Positions 26,020 through 34,178 of a stretch of 64,000 bases of DNA are shown here, piece by piece. The notes beneath the pieces were generated by a model, which was not told the origin of the DNA, made no database searches, and saw only the letters and a program-made list of their open reading frames with translations. Origin of the DNA: Microbacterium halotolerans (lineage in GTDB: Bacteria > Actinomycetota > Actinomycetes > Actinomycetales > Microbacteriaceae); contig NZ_KZ984051.1 of assembly GCF_003569805.1 (NCBI RefSeq), positions 1 through 64,000 on the forward strand, given 5' to 3'. Each line of letters starts with the position of its first letter. Position 1 is the stretch's first letter. The position numbers and the translations under genes were made by a program.

Positions 26020-28677
26020 TCAGACGCCGAAGCGGTGGGTGCCCGATCCGACCTCGACGGGGCGCGCCCCCGGCAGGTCGATCACGGCTCGGGCGTTGGG
26101 CGGGACGACGACCGTCGCGCGCAGCGGGCTGCGCTCGCCTGCGGAGGGCTCTGCCGCCTCCCAATCGACGCGGAAGGTGCCGTGCACGGAGTCGTAGCGA
26201 GCTGAGGCACGAGCGGTGAGGCCCGCACGCGGGCGCACGAGCACACGGCGGAAACCGGGCTCGAGCGGTGCGATGCCTCCCACGTCGCGGTGCAGCCAGT
26301 CGGCGACCGCACCGAGCGCGTAGTGGTTGAACGAGGTCATCTCGCCTTGGTTGATCGTGCCGTCGGGAAGCATCGAGTCCCAGCGCTCCCACACCGTGGT
26401 CGCCCCCATCGCGACAGGGTAGAGCCAGCTGGGCATCTCGTCGGTCTGCAGCATGCGCTGGGCCACCTCGCGGTGCCCTGAGATCGTCAGCGCATCGCAC
26501 ACGATCGGCGTGCCGACGAAACCGGTGCCGATCCTGTGCCGGTTGTCCTCCACGATTCTGGCGAGGCGGGCGCCAGCGGCGCTGACCAGCTCTTGCGGCA
26601 GCAGCCCGAAGACGATCCCCAGCGCGTACGCCGTCTGACTGTCGGATGAGATGCGTCCGTCCTCCGCGACGTACTCGCCGATGAACGCCTCGCGCACGCG
26701 ACCGGCGAGCGCGGTGTACTCGTTCGCCTCATCCTCACGCCCCAGGAGACGTGCCGCATCGGACAGGAGCGACGCCGAGCGGAACAGATAGGCGGTCGCC
26801 ACGAGGTGCGGGGCCGTCTGCGCTTCGAACGGGCGATCCGGTGGAGCGGACGGGTCGAGCCAGTCCCCCAGCTGCATCCCCTCCCTCCACAGTCCGTCAG
26901 GCGCCTGTGCGCGCACCACGTCGACCCACGCGCGCATGCTCTCGTACTGCCGCTCGATCACCCGGAGGTCGGCGAACTGCTCCCACAGCACGGACGGCAC
27001 CACCGTCGCCGCGTCGCCCCAGGCCGCGATCGCCGCTGGTGGGAAGAGGTCCTGGTCGATCACCGGCACGTAGAGCGGGCCGATGCCGCCCAGACGCCTC
27101 TGGTCAGCCGCGAAGTCCTCGAGCCATGACGAGAGGAACGCGTGCGTGTCGAAGAGGTACCCCGCAGTCGGCGCGAAGACCTGGATGTCGCCGGTCCACC
27201 CGAGGCGCTCGTCGCGCTGGGGGCAGTCTGTGGGCAGCGTCACGAAGTTGCCGCGCGTGCCCCACACGATGTTCTCGTGCAGCCGGTCGAGCGCGGGAAC
27301 TCCGGTCTCCAGCCACCCGGTGCGCTCGATGTCGGTGTGGAGCACCTCGGCGACGGCTTCGACCGAGTCAGGATCGATGCCTGTCACCTGGGCGTAGCGG
27401 AAGCCGTGGAATGTGAAGCGCGGTACCCACTCCTCACCGTCGGGATCGCCGCGCAGCGTCCAGCGGTCGGTCGCGGCGGCGAACCGCAGCGGACGGGTCC
27501 CGAGCTCGCCGCGCTCGAGCACCTCCGCGTGTCTGAGCACCACCTCGATGCTCTTTCCGGCGCGCACGCGCAGGCGCACGCGCCCGACAACGTTCTGGCC
27601 GAAGTCCAGGATCGGTCCGGACGGCGCTGCGATCACGGACGCGACAGGCAGCGTCTGCGTCACGCGCACCGGAGGCAACGCTGCCGGGCGCAGTCGAGAG
27701 CGATCCGCATCGACCTCGCGCGCAGGACGGGCGCCCGGCAGCGCACCGCCGACCGCCAGCCCGTCGTCCTCGCGGCGGGCGTCGTGCCGCTCTCCCTGAT
27801 AGATGCTCGCGAACTCGATCGGCCCCTCGACGGTCGCGGTCCACCGCCCATCGGTGACGACGGTCTCGACGTCGCCGTCGGTGTACTCGATCCGCAGCTG
27901 CGCGCTGAGCGCACGCGGCCCGTGCCACGTCCGGCGGAAGTCGCCGTCGAAACCGAACCGCTCGGCGTACCAACCGGGCGCCACCCAGGCCCCGAGCGTG
28001 TGATCCCCCGGACGGAGGTGCGCGCTGACGTCAACGCTGCGGAAGAGGAGGCGGTCGGAGTACGAGGTCCATCCGGGCGCGAGGAGGTCATCGCCGACGA
28101 CGACATCGTCGATCCGCATCTCCGCGATTCCATGCGCCGTGTAGGACAGGACCGCTCGCCGCACCGCGCGCGCGACCGTCAGCTCACGACGGAAGCGCGA
28201 CACGCGACGGGCGGGGCCGTCGGCCACGAGCTGCTCGCGCACCTCGTCGGCCGTGGCGCCGTGCGCGACGGATAGACCCGGGTCGACGTCCTCCGACCCG
28301 TCGGCCGCGATGAAGGCGGCGCACCAGTCCTGCGGCGACAGCGGCCCGGCCTCGACGCTCAGCCACTCGCTCCGCCCCGTCGACCAGCCGTCCGTGCTGC
28401 GCGCGGTCACACGGAGTTCGACCGCCTCGTAACCTCTCAGCGGGGCGAAGGGCCAGTCGACCGACGCGCTCTGACCGTCCGGGATCTCGGCGGTCTCCAC
28501 ATGACCGTCGCCACGTCGCAGTTCGAGCAGCGCGGACGCCTGAATCCAGCTCTCAGCGGAAGTGGCGACGATCCAGCTCACGGTGGGACGGGCATCCGCC
28601 ACATGGCGCGGACCTCCGCGTCCGCCGACCCACAGTCTGGCGATCCGGGTCTCTCTCAGTGTCTGCGTGTGCGACAT
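26020..28677 (-). CDS. Alpha-L-rhamnosidase (GH78)
   Basis: An 885-residue glycoside hydrolase. The order of modules is that of bacterial GH78 enzymes: N-terminal beta domains (about 1-330, with an Ig-like part and the GWTSYSDRLLFRSVDVSAHL region), a linker domain containing ILDFGQNVVGRVRLRV, the (alpha/alpha)6 catalytic barrel with the hallmark CPQRDERLGWTGD near residue 480, and a C-terminal beta domain with SFNHYALGAVADWLHR and GFRRVLVRPR. No signal peptide is seen, so it is probably cytosolic and acts on imported rhamnosides. Start ATG 28677. Divergent from the TetR gene and followed by an MFS transporter. Confidence 0.94.
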   Translation of the reverse strand: MSHTQTLRETRIARLWVGGRGGPRHVADARPTVSWIVATSAESWIQASALLELRRGDGHVETAEIPDGQSASVDWPFAPLRGYEAVELRVTARSTDGWSTGRSEWLSVEAGPLSPQDWCAAFIAADGSEDVDPGLSVAHGATADEVREQLVADGPARRVSRFRRELTVARAVRRAVLSYTAHGIAEMRIDDVVVGDDLLAPGWTSYSDRLLFRSVDVSAHLRPGDHTLGAWVAPGWYAERFGFDGDFRRTWHGPRALSAQLRIEYTDGDVETVVTDGRWTATVEGPIEFASIYQGERHDARREDDGLAVGGALPGARPAREVDADRSRLRPAALPPVRVTQTLPVASVIAAPSGPILDFGQNVVGRVRLRVRAGKSIEVVLRHAEVLERGELGTRPLRFAAATDRWTLRGDPDGEEWVPRFTFHGFRYAQVTGIDPDSVEAVAEVLHTDIERTGWLETGVPALDRLHENIVWGTRGNFVTLPTDCPQRDERLGWTGDIQVFAPTAGYLFDTHAFLSSWLEDFAADQRRLGGIGPLYVPVIDQDLFPPAAIAAWGDAATVVPSVLWEQFADLRVIERQYESMRAWVDVVRAQAPDGLWREGMQLGDWLDPSAPPDRPFEAQTAPHLVATAYLFRSASLLSDAARLLGREDEANEYTALAGRVREAFIGEYVAEDGRISSDSQTAYALGIVFGLLPQELVSAAGARLARIVEDNRHRIGTGFVGTPIVCDALTISGHREVAQRMLQTDEMPSWLYPVAMGATTVWERWDSMLPDGTINQGEMTSFNHYALGAVADWLHRDVGGIAPLEPGFRRVLVRPRAGLTARASARYDSVHGTFRVDWEAAEPSAGERSPLRATVVVPPNARAVIDLPGARPVEVGSGTHRFGV

Positions 28678-28749
28678 CCTCGTCCTTCAGCGGTTCGTTC
28701 CGCGGCGTCTGCGACGCTGCCTCGCCAAAAGTACCACGAAACCCGAGTG

Positions 28750-28790
28750 CTTACACTGTTTTTGTGGAACGTTTCATCCGATGTCCGCTG
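28750..28790. promoter_or_regulatory. Possible operator between rhamnosidase and TetR genes
   Basis: The divergent gap holds an imperfect palindrome GGAACGTTTC (eight of ten positions symmetric) near 28770 and a nearby GAAAC that together resemble a repressor site. It is placed where it could control both the GH78 gene and the TetR gene. This is a pattern-only call. Confidence 0.3.
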
Positions 28791-28811
28791 ACAGCGCGAT
28801 ACGGTCGATGC

Positions 28812-29417
28812 ATGTCACCTGTCCCCACCGTGCGCGGGCCGTACGCCAAGAGCGCAGAACGACGCAGTCGGATCCTGGAGGCAGGGATCCGCGTGTTCGC
28901 CGCCCACGGCTACCACGCCGGCTCGATCCAGCGGATCGCCGACGAAGTGGGCATCAGCATGAGCGGTCTGCTGCACCACTTCGATTCCAAGGCAGCACTG
29001 CTCGCCGCGATCCTGGAGCGCCGCGACGAGCTCTCACTCGAGTTCATGGACGTCGACTCGCACCACGGGATCGACCTCTTGCGCGCGCTCATCGCGCTGA
29101 CCGCCTACAACCAATCCTCACCCGGTCTCGTCGAGCTGCACTGCATGCTGTCCGCCGAGGCGACGAGCGCGGACCACCCCGCCCACGACTACTTCGTCGC
29201 GCGGTACGAGACGACTGTCGGCGCGATCGAGACGGCCTTCGCCGAGGCAGCAGATGCCGGCCAGCTGACCGCAGGCATCTCGCCCCCCGAAGCGGCCCGT
29301 GACGTCACCGCGCTGATGGACGGCCTACAGGTCCAATGGCTGCTCACAGGCGGCGCATTCGACATGGCTGTCCTTCTGCGCGCGCATCTCGAGCGCCTGC
29401 TCGCTGTTCCGCTCTAG
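28812..29417 (+). CDS. TetR family transcriptional regulator
   Basis: A 201-residue regulator. The N-terminal helix-turn-helix is typical of TetR proteins: RRSRILEAGIRVFAAHGYHA, GSIQRIADEVGISMSGLLHH and FDSKAALLAAIL. The C-terminal ligand domain is all helical (residues about 70-200). ATG 28812 begins just before the MSPVPTVRGPYAK lead. Divergent from the alpha-L-rhamnosidase gene, which it most likely represses in the absence of a rhamnoside signal. It converges with and overlaps, by the stop codon, a decayed ABM-domain gene on the other strand. Confidence 0.92.
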   Translation: MSPVPTVRGPYAKSAERRSRILEAGIRVFAAHGYHAGSIQRIADEVGISMSGLLHHFDSKAALLAAILERRDELSLEFMDVDSHHGIDLLRALIALTAYNQSSPGLVELHCMLSAEATSADHPAHDYFVARYETTVGAIETAFAEAADAGQLTAGISPPEAARDVTALMDGLQVQWLLTGGAFDMAVLLRAHLERLLAVPL

Positions 29418-29688
29418 CGGCTGGCCAACTGGCAGTCGTCGTGGGCCGCGATGAAGGCCACGGGGTGGAGGTGATGGTCTGGATCAGCGGCTGGAGGTCT
29501 TCGAAGTGCCTGCGGAACCGATCTGGTCTGCGCCATCTCTCTATGGCCGCTGCGGACCGGAAACGGGTGAGGACGATCAGGCTGGTGCCGTCGTGCGAGC
29601 GGTAGACCTCTAAGCCGGTCTGCGACGCGATCCGCATTTTCCGTCCGGCAACCCGCGATGTCCTCACGACCGACGCCATCGACCCCAC
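29414..29688 (-). pseudogene. Frameshifted ABM-domain (antibiotic biosynthesis monooxygenase-like) remnant
   Basis: The minus strand encodes GLEVYRSHDGTSLIVLTRF and SAAAIERWRRPDRFRRHFED, then QPLIQTITST, a pattern very like the central and final parts of ABM-domain monooxygenases. After ITST a one-base frame change continues with PVAFIAAHDDCQLASR and a stop (29414-29416) that overlaps the TetR stop. With the frame broken and the N-terminus short and arginine-rich, it is best read as a decaying gene. A real start cannot be fixed. The two frames could also be joined by a sequencing error. Confidence 0.45.
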
Positions 29689-29709
29689 CAGGAACTACTG
29701 GCGCAACAA

Positions 29710-29746
29710 CGAGAAGGAGCCCGGCCGATGGCCGGGCTCCTTCTCG
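29710..29746. terminator. Strong GC hairpin, terminator for tRNA-Arg
   Basis: Two 17-base arms (CGAGAAGGAGCCCGGCC and its exact complement) flank a GAT loop. It lies about 60 bases past the 3' end of the minus-strand tRNA-Arg gene, in the usual position for its terminator, and could also end plus-strand transcripts. Confidence 0.75.
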
Positions 29747-29766
29747 TGATCTGTCTCTTAAGTTGC

Positions 29767-29787
29767 GACATAGATGTCATCTATGTC
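29767..29787. repeat. Perfect 9+3+9 inverted repeat next to tRNA-Arg
   Basis: GACATAGAT and ATCTATGTC flank a GTC centre. It sits between the tRNA-Arg 3' end and the GC hairpin, in an AT-richer patch than its surroundings. It may be a protein-binding site or a transposon-end relic; nothing in the sequence decides. Confidence 0.6.
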
Positions 29788-29803
29788 CCGACTCATCACA
29801 ACG

Positions 29804-29876
29804 TGCGCCTGGAGGGACTCGAACCCCCAACCTTCTGATCCGTAGTCAGATGCTCTATCCATTGAGCTACAGGCGC
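29804..29876 (-). tRNA. tRNA-Arg (anticodon ACG)
   Basis: The minus strand folds as a normal cloverleaf: acceptor GCGCCTG paired with CAGGCGC, D arm with AGCTCAATGGATAGAGC, anticodon stem and loop CTGACTACGGATCAG giving anticodon ACG, and the T arm GGGGGTTCGAGTCCC. Length is 73 nt with discriminator A. The CCA end is not encoded. Confidence 0.96.
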
Positions 29877-30063
29877 TTGGCGCTGCTGCCGAAGCAACCC
29901 AACGATCATAACCCACGACTCCGTGACGCGTGAAATCGCGCCGCGCTCGAACCGCACCCGGGCGTGGCGCGAAACCCTGCGGCTTGCTCAGCCGTGTCCT
30001 TCGCCTGCACCGTCCGCGGAGTGCTCGTCCGGCTCGTCCGCGCCCGCGGCCTCGCCCCGTCCT

Positions 30064-30708
30064 TCAGCCGCGCCCGTCGCCCCCGCCATCGTCCGGACTC
30101 GTGTCGTCCGAACTCGCGCCATCCGGACTCGCGTCATCCGGCTCGCCCCCGTCGTCGCCTTCGACCTTCTTCCTCGCACGCATCTGCGATGCCAGCGACT
30201 GCAGGTCGACGAGGCGAAGCGCCTGCATGCGCGCTTCGCGCATCCGGTCGTAGTCCGGATCCTCATCCGGGCGCATCGCCTCGATGTTCAGGCGGCGGTC
30301 GATGTTCGACCTGACGTCCTGCCACGCAGCGTCACGCGCCTGTTCGATGATCCCGCGCATGCGATCCGTGTCGTCGAGCAGCTCGCGCAGCCGCTTGGCG
30401 ACGCCGATCGACTGCTTCGCCCGCCGTCGCAGATTGCGCACGTCCTTGTCACGGTAGTCATGCGTGCCGTGGGACTGCGAGTGCCGCCCCCACGCTCGCT
30501 TGCGCAGCCGCCGCAGCGCCTCCGCCGCCTGCTCCGATTCGACGGCCAACCGGTCGACGACCTCGCGCGCCTGCGGCATGAACCGGTCGGTGTCGAAGTT
30601 CGCGTCAGCGGCGATCGTGGTGACGAGGATGCGGTTCTTCAACTCGAGACGCGCCGCAGACACAGCGATGGCCTCGCCCTCGGCGATCGCGTCTGCGTTC
30701 CGTCCCAC
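30064..30708 (-). CDS. Conserved hypothetical, charged helical protein
   Basis: A 214-residue protein with no signal or membrane segment. The middle is rich in arginine and strongly helical (ARLELKNRILVTTIAADANF, REVVDRLAVESEQAAEALRR, LRRRAKQSIGVAKRLRELLD), so a coiled coil or nucleic-acid-facing helix bundle is likely. The C-terminus is an acidic, low-complexity tail (DDGGEPDDASPDGASSDDTS). Start is GTG 30708 with GAGGAGG directly upstream, a very good ribosome site. I do not recognise a family with a known job. It stands between tRNA-Arg and the GAPDH gene, in the same direction as the latter. Confidence 0.8.
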   Translation of the reverse strand: MGRNADAIAEGEAIAVSAARLELKNRILVTTIAADANFDTDRFMPQAREVVDRLAVESEQAAEALRRLRKRAWGRHSQSHGTHDYRDKDVRNLRRRAKQSIGVAKRLRELLDDTDRMRGIIEQARDAAWQDVRSNIDRRLNIEAMRPDEDPDYDRMREARMQALRLVDLQSLASQMRARKKVEGDDGGEPDDASPDGASSDDTSPDDGGGDGRG

Positions 30709-30766
30709 CGGTCCTCCTCATCCGCATAGAGATTAACTGAGCGAGGCCGGTTCCGGCGAAGCATCG

Positions 30767-32254
30767 TCACACGGTCTGGGCGATGGGCACCTCCTCGTGG
30801 GCGACCGCGTCGCGCTCCGGCAGCTGGATCGGATGGGCGCCGGCCATCTTCTCGACCACGCGCACCACCTGGTTCGAGTAGCCGAACTCGTTGTCGTACC
30901 AGACGTAGAGCACCACGTGCTCGTCGCCGTCGGAGAGCGTGGCGAGCCCGTCGACGATGCCGGCGCGGTTGTTGCCCACGAAGTCGGTGGAGACGACCTC
31001 AGGCGACTCGATGTAGTCGATCTGCTGCCGCAGCTTCGACGTGAGGCTCGCCCTGCGCAGGAACGCGTTGATCTCGGCCTTCGACGTCGCCTTCTCGAGC
31101 GTGAGGTTCAGGATCGCGAGCGAGACATCCGGTGTGGGCACCCGGATCGCCGACCCCGTCAGGCGCCCTGCGAGCTGCGGCAGGGCCTTGGCGACCGCCT
31201 TCGCCGCACCGGTCTCGGTGATCACCATGTTCAGCGTCGCTGCCCTGCCCCGTCTGTCGCCCGAGTGGAAGTTGTCGATCAGGTTCTGGTCGTTCGTGAA
31301 GGAGTGCACCGTCTCGACATGACCGCGCTCGACGCCGTACTCCTCGTCGAGTGCCGCCAGCACTGGCGTGATCGCGTTCGTGGTGCACGATGCCGCCGAC
31401 AGGATCCGGTCGCCCTGTTCGATTCCGTCGCTGTTGATGCCGTGCACGATGTTCCTGACGCTGCCGCGCCCCGGCGCTGTCAGCAGCACGCGCGCGACGC
31501 CCCGCGCACGCAGGTGCCGCCCGAGCCCCTCCTCGTCGCGCCACTTGCCCGTGTTGTCGACCACGATCGCGTCGTCGATGCCGTACTCGGTGTAGTCGAT
31601 CGAAGCCGGGTCGTCGGAGTAGATGACCCGGATGAGCGTGCCGTTGGCCAGGATGGTCTGGTTCTGCTCGTCCACCTCGATCGAGCCGTCGAACGAGCCG
31701 TGCACCGAGTCTCGGCGCAGCAGGCTCGCGCGCTTGCGCAGATCCATGTCGCCGCCCGAGCGCACGACGATCGCCCGCAGCCGCAGGCCGGAGCCGCGCC
31801 CCGCGTGGGCGATCAGGATGCGGGCGACGAGGCGTCCGATCCTGCCGAAGCCGTAGAGCACGACGTCGGTGGGGCGCGGCGGCTCGGCCCCGACGACCTC
31901 AGCCAGCTCCGCACGCAGGAAATCTGCGAGCGCCCGCGGCTCGTACGATCCGCCACCGGCGTCGAAGCGCTGGACGAGCCTGGCGACATCGATCGACGCC
32001 GCACCGAGGCCGAGTGCGTCGAGCGACTCGAGAACGGCGAGGGTCTTCGCCGGATCGAGCACGTCGTCGCCGGCGAGCCTGGCGAATCGGTGCGCCTTGA
32101 GGATGTCGATCGGCGAGCACCCGATCAGACGGCGCCCGTGGATGGACACGACGGTGCCGTTCGCCCGATACAGCCTGCCGATGACCGGAATCATCCGCTC
32201 CGCGAGTTCCTCGCGCGCGGCCCAGGCGTGCTGTTCGTCCTCGTACGCGTTCAT
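30767..32254 (-). CDS. GapB-type glyceraldehyde-3-phosphate dehydrogenase with N-terminal extension
   Basis: A 495-residue protein, about 150 residues longer than classical GAPDH. The first 130 residues form an extra helical domain (EELAERMIPVIGRLYRANGT, IDILKAHRFARLAGDDVLDP). The NAD-binding part starts at VLYGFGRIGRLVARIL (about residue 133). The catalytic Cys is at about 290 in SAASCTTNAITPVLAAL, and the usual later motifs GAAKAVAKALPQLAGRLTGS, IRVPTPDVSL and WYDNEFGYSNQVV are intact. This long form matches Corynebacterium GapB, linked there to gluconeogenesis; that role is carried over by analogy. Start ATG 32254. Confidence 0.92.
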   Translation of the reverse strand: MNAYEDEQHAWAAREELAERMIPVIGRLYRANGTVVSIHGRRLIGCSPIDILKAHRFARLAGDDVLDPAKTLAVLESLDALGLGAASIDVARLVQRFDAGGGSYEPRALADFLRAELAEVVGAEPPRPTDVVLYGFGRIGRLVARILIAHAGRGSGLRLRAIVVRSGGDMDLRKRASLLRRDSVHGSFDGSIEVDEQNQTILANGTLIRVIYSDDPASIDYTEYGIDDAIVVDNTGKWRDEEGLGRHLRARGVARVLLTAPGRGSVRNIVHGINSDGIEQGDRILSAASCTTNAITPVLAALDEEYGVERGHVETVHSFTNDQNLIDNFHSGDRRGRAATLNMVITETGAAKAVAKALPQLAGRLTGSAIRVPTPDVSLAILNLTLEKATSKAEINAFLRRASLTSKLRQQIDYIESPEVVSTDFVGNNRAGIVDGLATLSDGDEHVVLYVWYDNEFGYSNQVVRVVEKMAGAHPIQLPERDAVAHEEVPIAQTV

Positions 32255-32503
32255 GGCGCTCCTTCGTCTCGCGCGGCTCGGGTGTTTCGAGATCCGCTTG
32301 TTGAGAGGTTACGAACTCCGAAGGCGTTCTTACTGCCGATCTGAGTCGCAAAACCTTCAGTTCTTTCGTTTGAGCAATGACAGCGGGGCACGGAACGGCT
32401 TCAGACCTTCGCGCGTGCGATCCAAGGTTCCCGTCCTGCACGAACTAGGCTGTGATGAGGCATCCGCCCGCTCGCTGCAGGATCCGTTTCAGGGGGTTTC
32501 TCC

Positions 32504-34048
32504 ATGCAATACGTGCCCACGTGGCCCGCCATCTCCGCGCGCATCGATGACTCGGGCTCCGGCGTCGTCACGCTCAACGACACCGAGCACCAGATCAAGG
32601 CGGAGAGCGCGGAGGACGCGCGGCGCGAGGTCGTGCGTTTCTGCGCGGAGAGCGCACAGAAGCTCCAGCGCCCCGTGCGAGTGACCGTTGAGGAACCGGA
32701 CGCGACATGGCCCCTGATCGTGCACCCCGACGGCAAGGTCGACACGGCGGACGAGACGGTGTCGACCGATGAGACCTCGGGCCTCGAAGCGGTCGTCGGC
32801 TCGGCTCCCGGCAGCGTCATCGATGCGGTTCCAGGGGTGCTCCCACACGCGGAGCCCGGCGACTCATCGACCGGACCGCGACGCACCAGCCACGTGCCGG
32901 TCATCGACGAATACGCCGCTGCAGCCGCACCGGCACCATCCGATGGCGCGAAGGGCGGGACCGACGCCGAAGCCGGTCGCCCGGCCGACACCACCGATGG
33001 CACCGCAGGTGCTGCCGTGCCTGCGGTGCCCGCAGAGCCGACGCCGTTGCCGCTCGGCCAGCCTGCTCCGCCCGAGCCCGGTCTGCCGGGCGCACGCCCG
33101 ATCTCGCCGCACGGACGCACCTCATTCATCCAGAGCGAGACCGCGGAGGATCCGGCCACGCGCGGGTGGCGCGGCTTCCTCGTCCGAGCCGGTGTGAAGG
33201 TCGGGCCTGGCGCGGTGGAGCGCAATGAGCGTGAGGACCGTGTGACGGTTGCCCAGCAGTGGACGGGCCCGCGCACCATCGCCGTTGTGAACGGCAAGGG
33301 CGGAGCGAACAAGACGCCGACGACGATCCTGACCGCTGCGATGTTCGCCCGGCACGGCGGCGCCGGCGTGCTCGCGTGGGACAACAACCAGACCAGAGGC
33401 ACACTCGGCTGGCGCACGGAGCAGGGGCCGCACGACGCGACCCTGCACGATCTGCTGCCCGAGACCGAGCGCCTGCTGTCGTCGGACGCGCAGTCGGCCG
33501 AACTGGCCCGCTTCGTGCACCACCAGTCGCGCGATCACTACGACGTGCTCCGCTCGCAGCCGATGGCGCTGGCGAGCCAGCAGCGCGTGTCGAGCGGTGA
33601 CGTCGACCGGGTGCACTCCGTGGCGGCGAAGTACTATCGGCTCATCGTGATGGACTCGGGCAACGACGAATCCGACCCGATGTGGCTGCGGATGATCGAC
33701 CACACCGACCAGCTCGTGGTGGCGACGTCGTCGCGCGCCGAGCACGCCGAAGCCGGCGCGCTGCTGCTGGAGGCGCTGGCCGATCGCGACGAGCGCTCCG
33801 CCGCTCTGGCGCGGAACGCGGTGGCGGTCGTGAGCCAGTCGGACGAGAAGACGACGCCGTCCGAGATCCGGCGCATCGAGCAGGGGTACGCCGACCTCGT
33901 GCGCGACGTCGTGCGCATCCCGTTCGACCCGGCCATGGGTGCGTCCCAGCTGCATGTGCGCGCGCTGAACCCCACAACCCAGCGCGCCTGGCTCGCCGCG
34001 TCGGCCGCGATCGCGCGGGGCCTGCCGCTCACCCCGCCATCGGCCTGA
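32504..34048 (+). CDS. ParA/MinD-like ATPase with long N-terminal domain
   Basis: A 514-residue protein. Residues 1-75 make a small domain (HQIKAESAEDARREVVRFCA), then comes a long Pro/Ala-rich disordered linker (about 75-250), then a ParA/MinD-type P-loop domain. Its deviant Walker A reads VVNGKGGANKTPTTI, with Asn-Lys where most ParA proteins have Gly-Lys. The later motifs are GVLAWDNNQTRGT and YYRLIVMDSGNDESD. Proteins of this layout occur in actinobacteria near type VII secretion or conjugation-like genes, but none is seen here. ATG 32504 has AGGGGG upstream. Role unknown; positioning or secretion support is a guess. Confidence 0.82.
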   Translation: MQYVPTWPAISARIDDSGSGVVTLNDTEHQIKAESAEDARREVVRFCAESAQKLQRPVRVTVEEPDATWPLIVHPDGKVDTADETVSTDETSGLEAVVGSAPGSVIDAVPGVLPHAEPGDSSTGPRRTSHVPVIDEYAAAAAPAPSDGAKGGTDAEAGRPADTTDGTAGAAVPAVPAEPTPLPLGQPAPPEPGLPGARPISPHGRTSFIQSETAEDPATRGWRGFLVRAGVKVGPGAVERNEREDRVTVAQQWTGPRTIAVVNGKGGANKTPTTILTAAMFARHGGAGVLAWDNNQTRGTLGWRTEQGPHDATLHDLLPETERLLSSDAQSAELARFVHHQSRDHYDVLRSQPMALASQQRVSSGDVDRVHSVAAKYYRLIVMDSGNDESDPMWLRMIDHTDQLVVATSSRAEHAEAGALLLEALADRDERSAALARNAVAVVSQSDEKTTPSEIRRIEQGYADLVRDVVRIPFDPAMGASQLHVRALNPTTQRAWLAASAAIARGLPLTPPSA

Positions 34049-34079
34049 GCCCGTCGGCTGAAGAAAGGAGAACCCCGCG

Positions 34080-34145
34080 ATGAGCACTCCCAGGCGCGAG
34101 GTGTTCAATCTCGCGGAGCAGCGCGCCGAGGCCACCGGGGAGTAG
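34080..34145 (+). CDS. Short 21-residue frame after the ParA-like gene
   Basis: ATG 34080 is preceded by an excellent ribosome site (GAAAGGAG, 9 bp upstream) and opens the frame MSTPRREVFNLAEQRAEATG, which stops after 21 codons. The good site and a 31-bp distance from the ParA-like stop suggest that a real second gene of this operon once began, or still begins, here; the rest may have been lost. The peptide is charged and helical and matches nothing I know. Confidence 0.45.
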   Translation: MSTPRREVFNLAEQRAEATGE

Positions 34146-34178
34146 CGGAAGGCTCCGGATACGGCGCCGGTCGCACCG

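Noticed and set aside
25982-26500. N-terminal extension of the MFS transporter frame
   Set aside because: It runs antisense-like through the rhamnosidase 3' end in a shifted frame with no transporter features; ATG 25981 gives a normal protein.
29590-29753. Plus-strand segment ending IDPTRNYWRNN, reminiscent of the end of IS481-type transposases
   Set aside because: The match is short, the frame has a stop upstream, and the same bases are better explained by the ABM-domain remnant on the other strand plus the tRNA terminator hairpin.
30797-32344. Open plus-strand frame of 515 codons opposite the GAPDH gene
   Set aside because: It is the antisense of a conserved GAPDH gene in high-GC DNA, rich in Arg/Asp/His, with no family motif or ribosome site.
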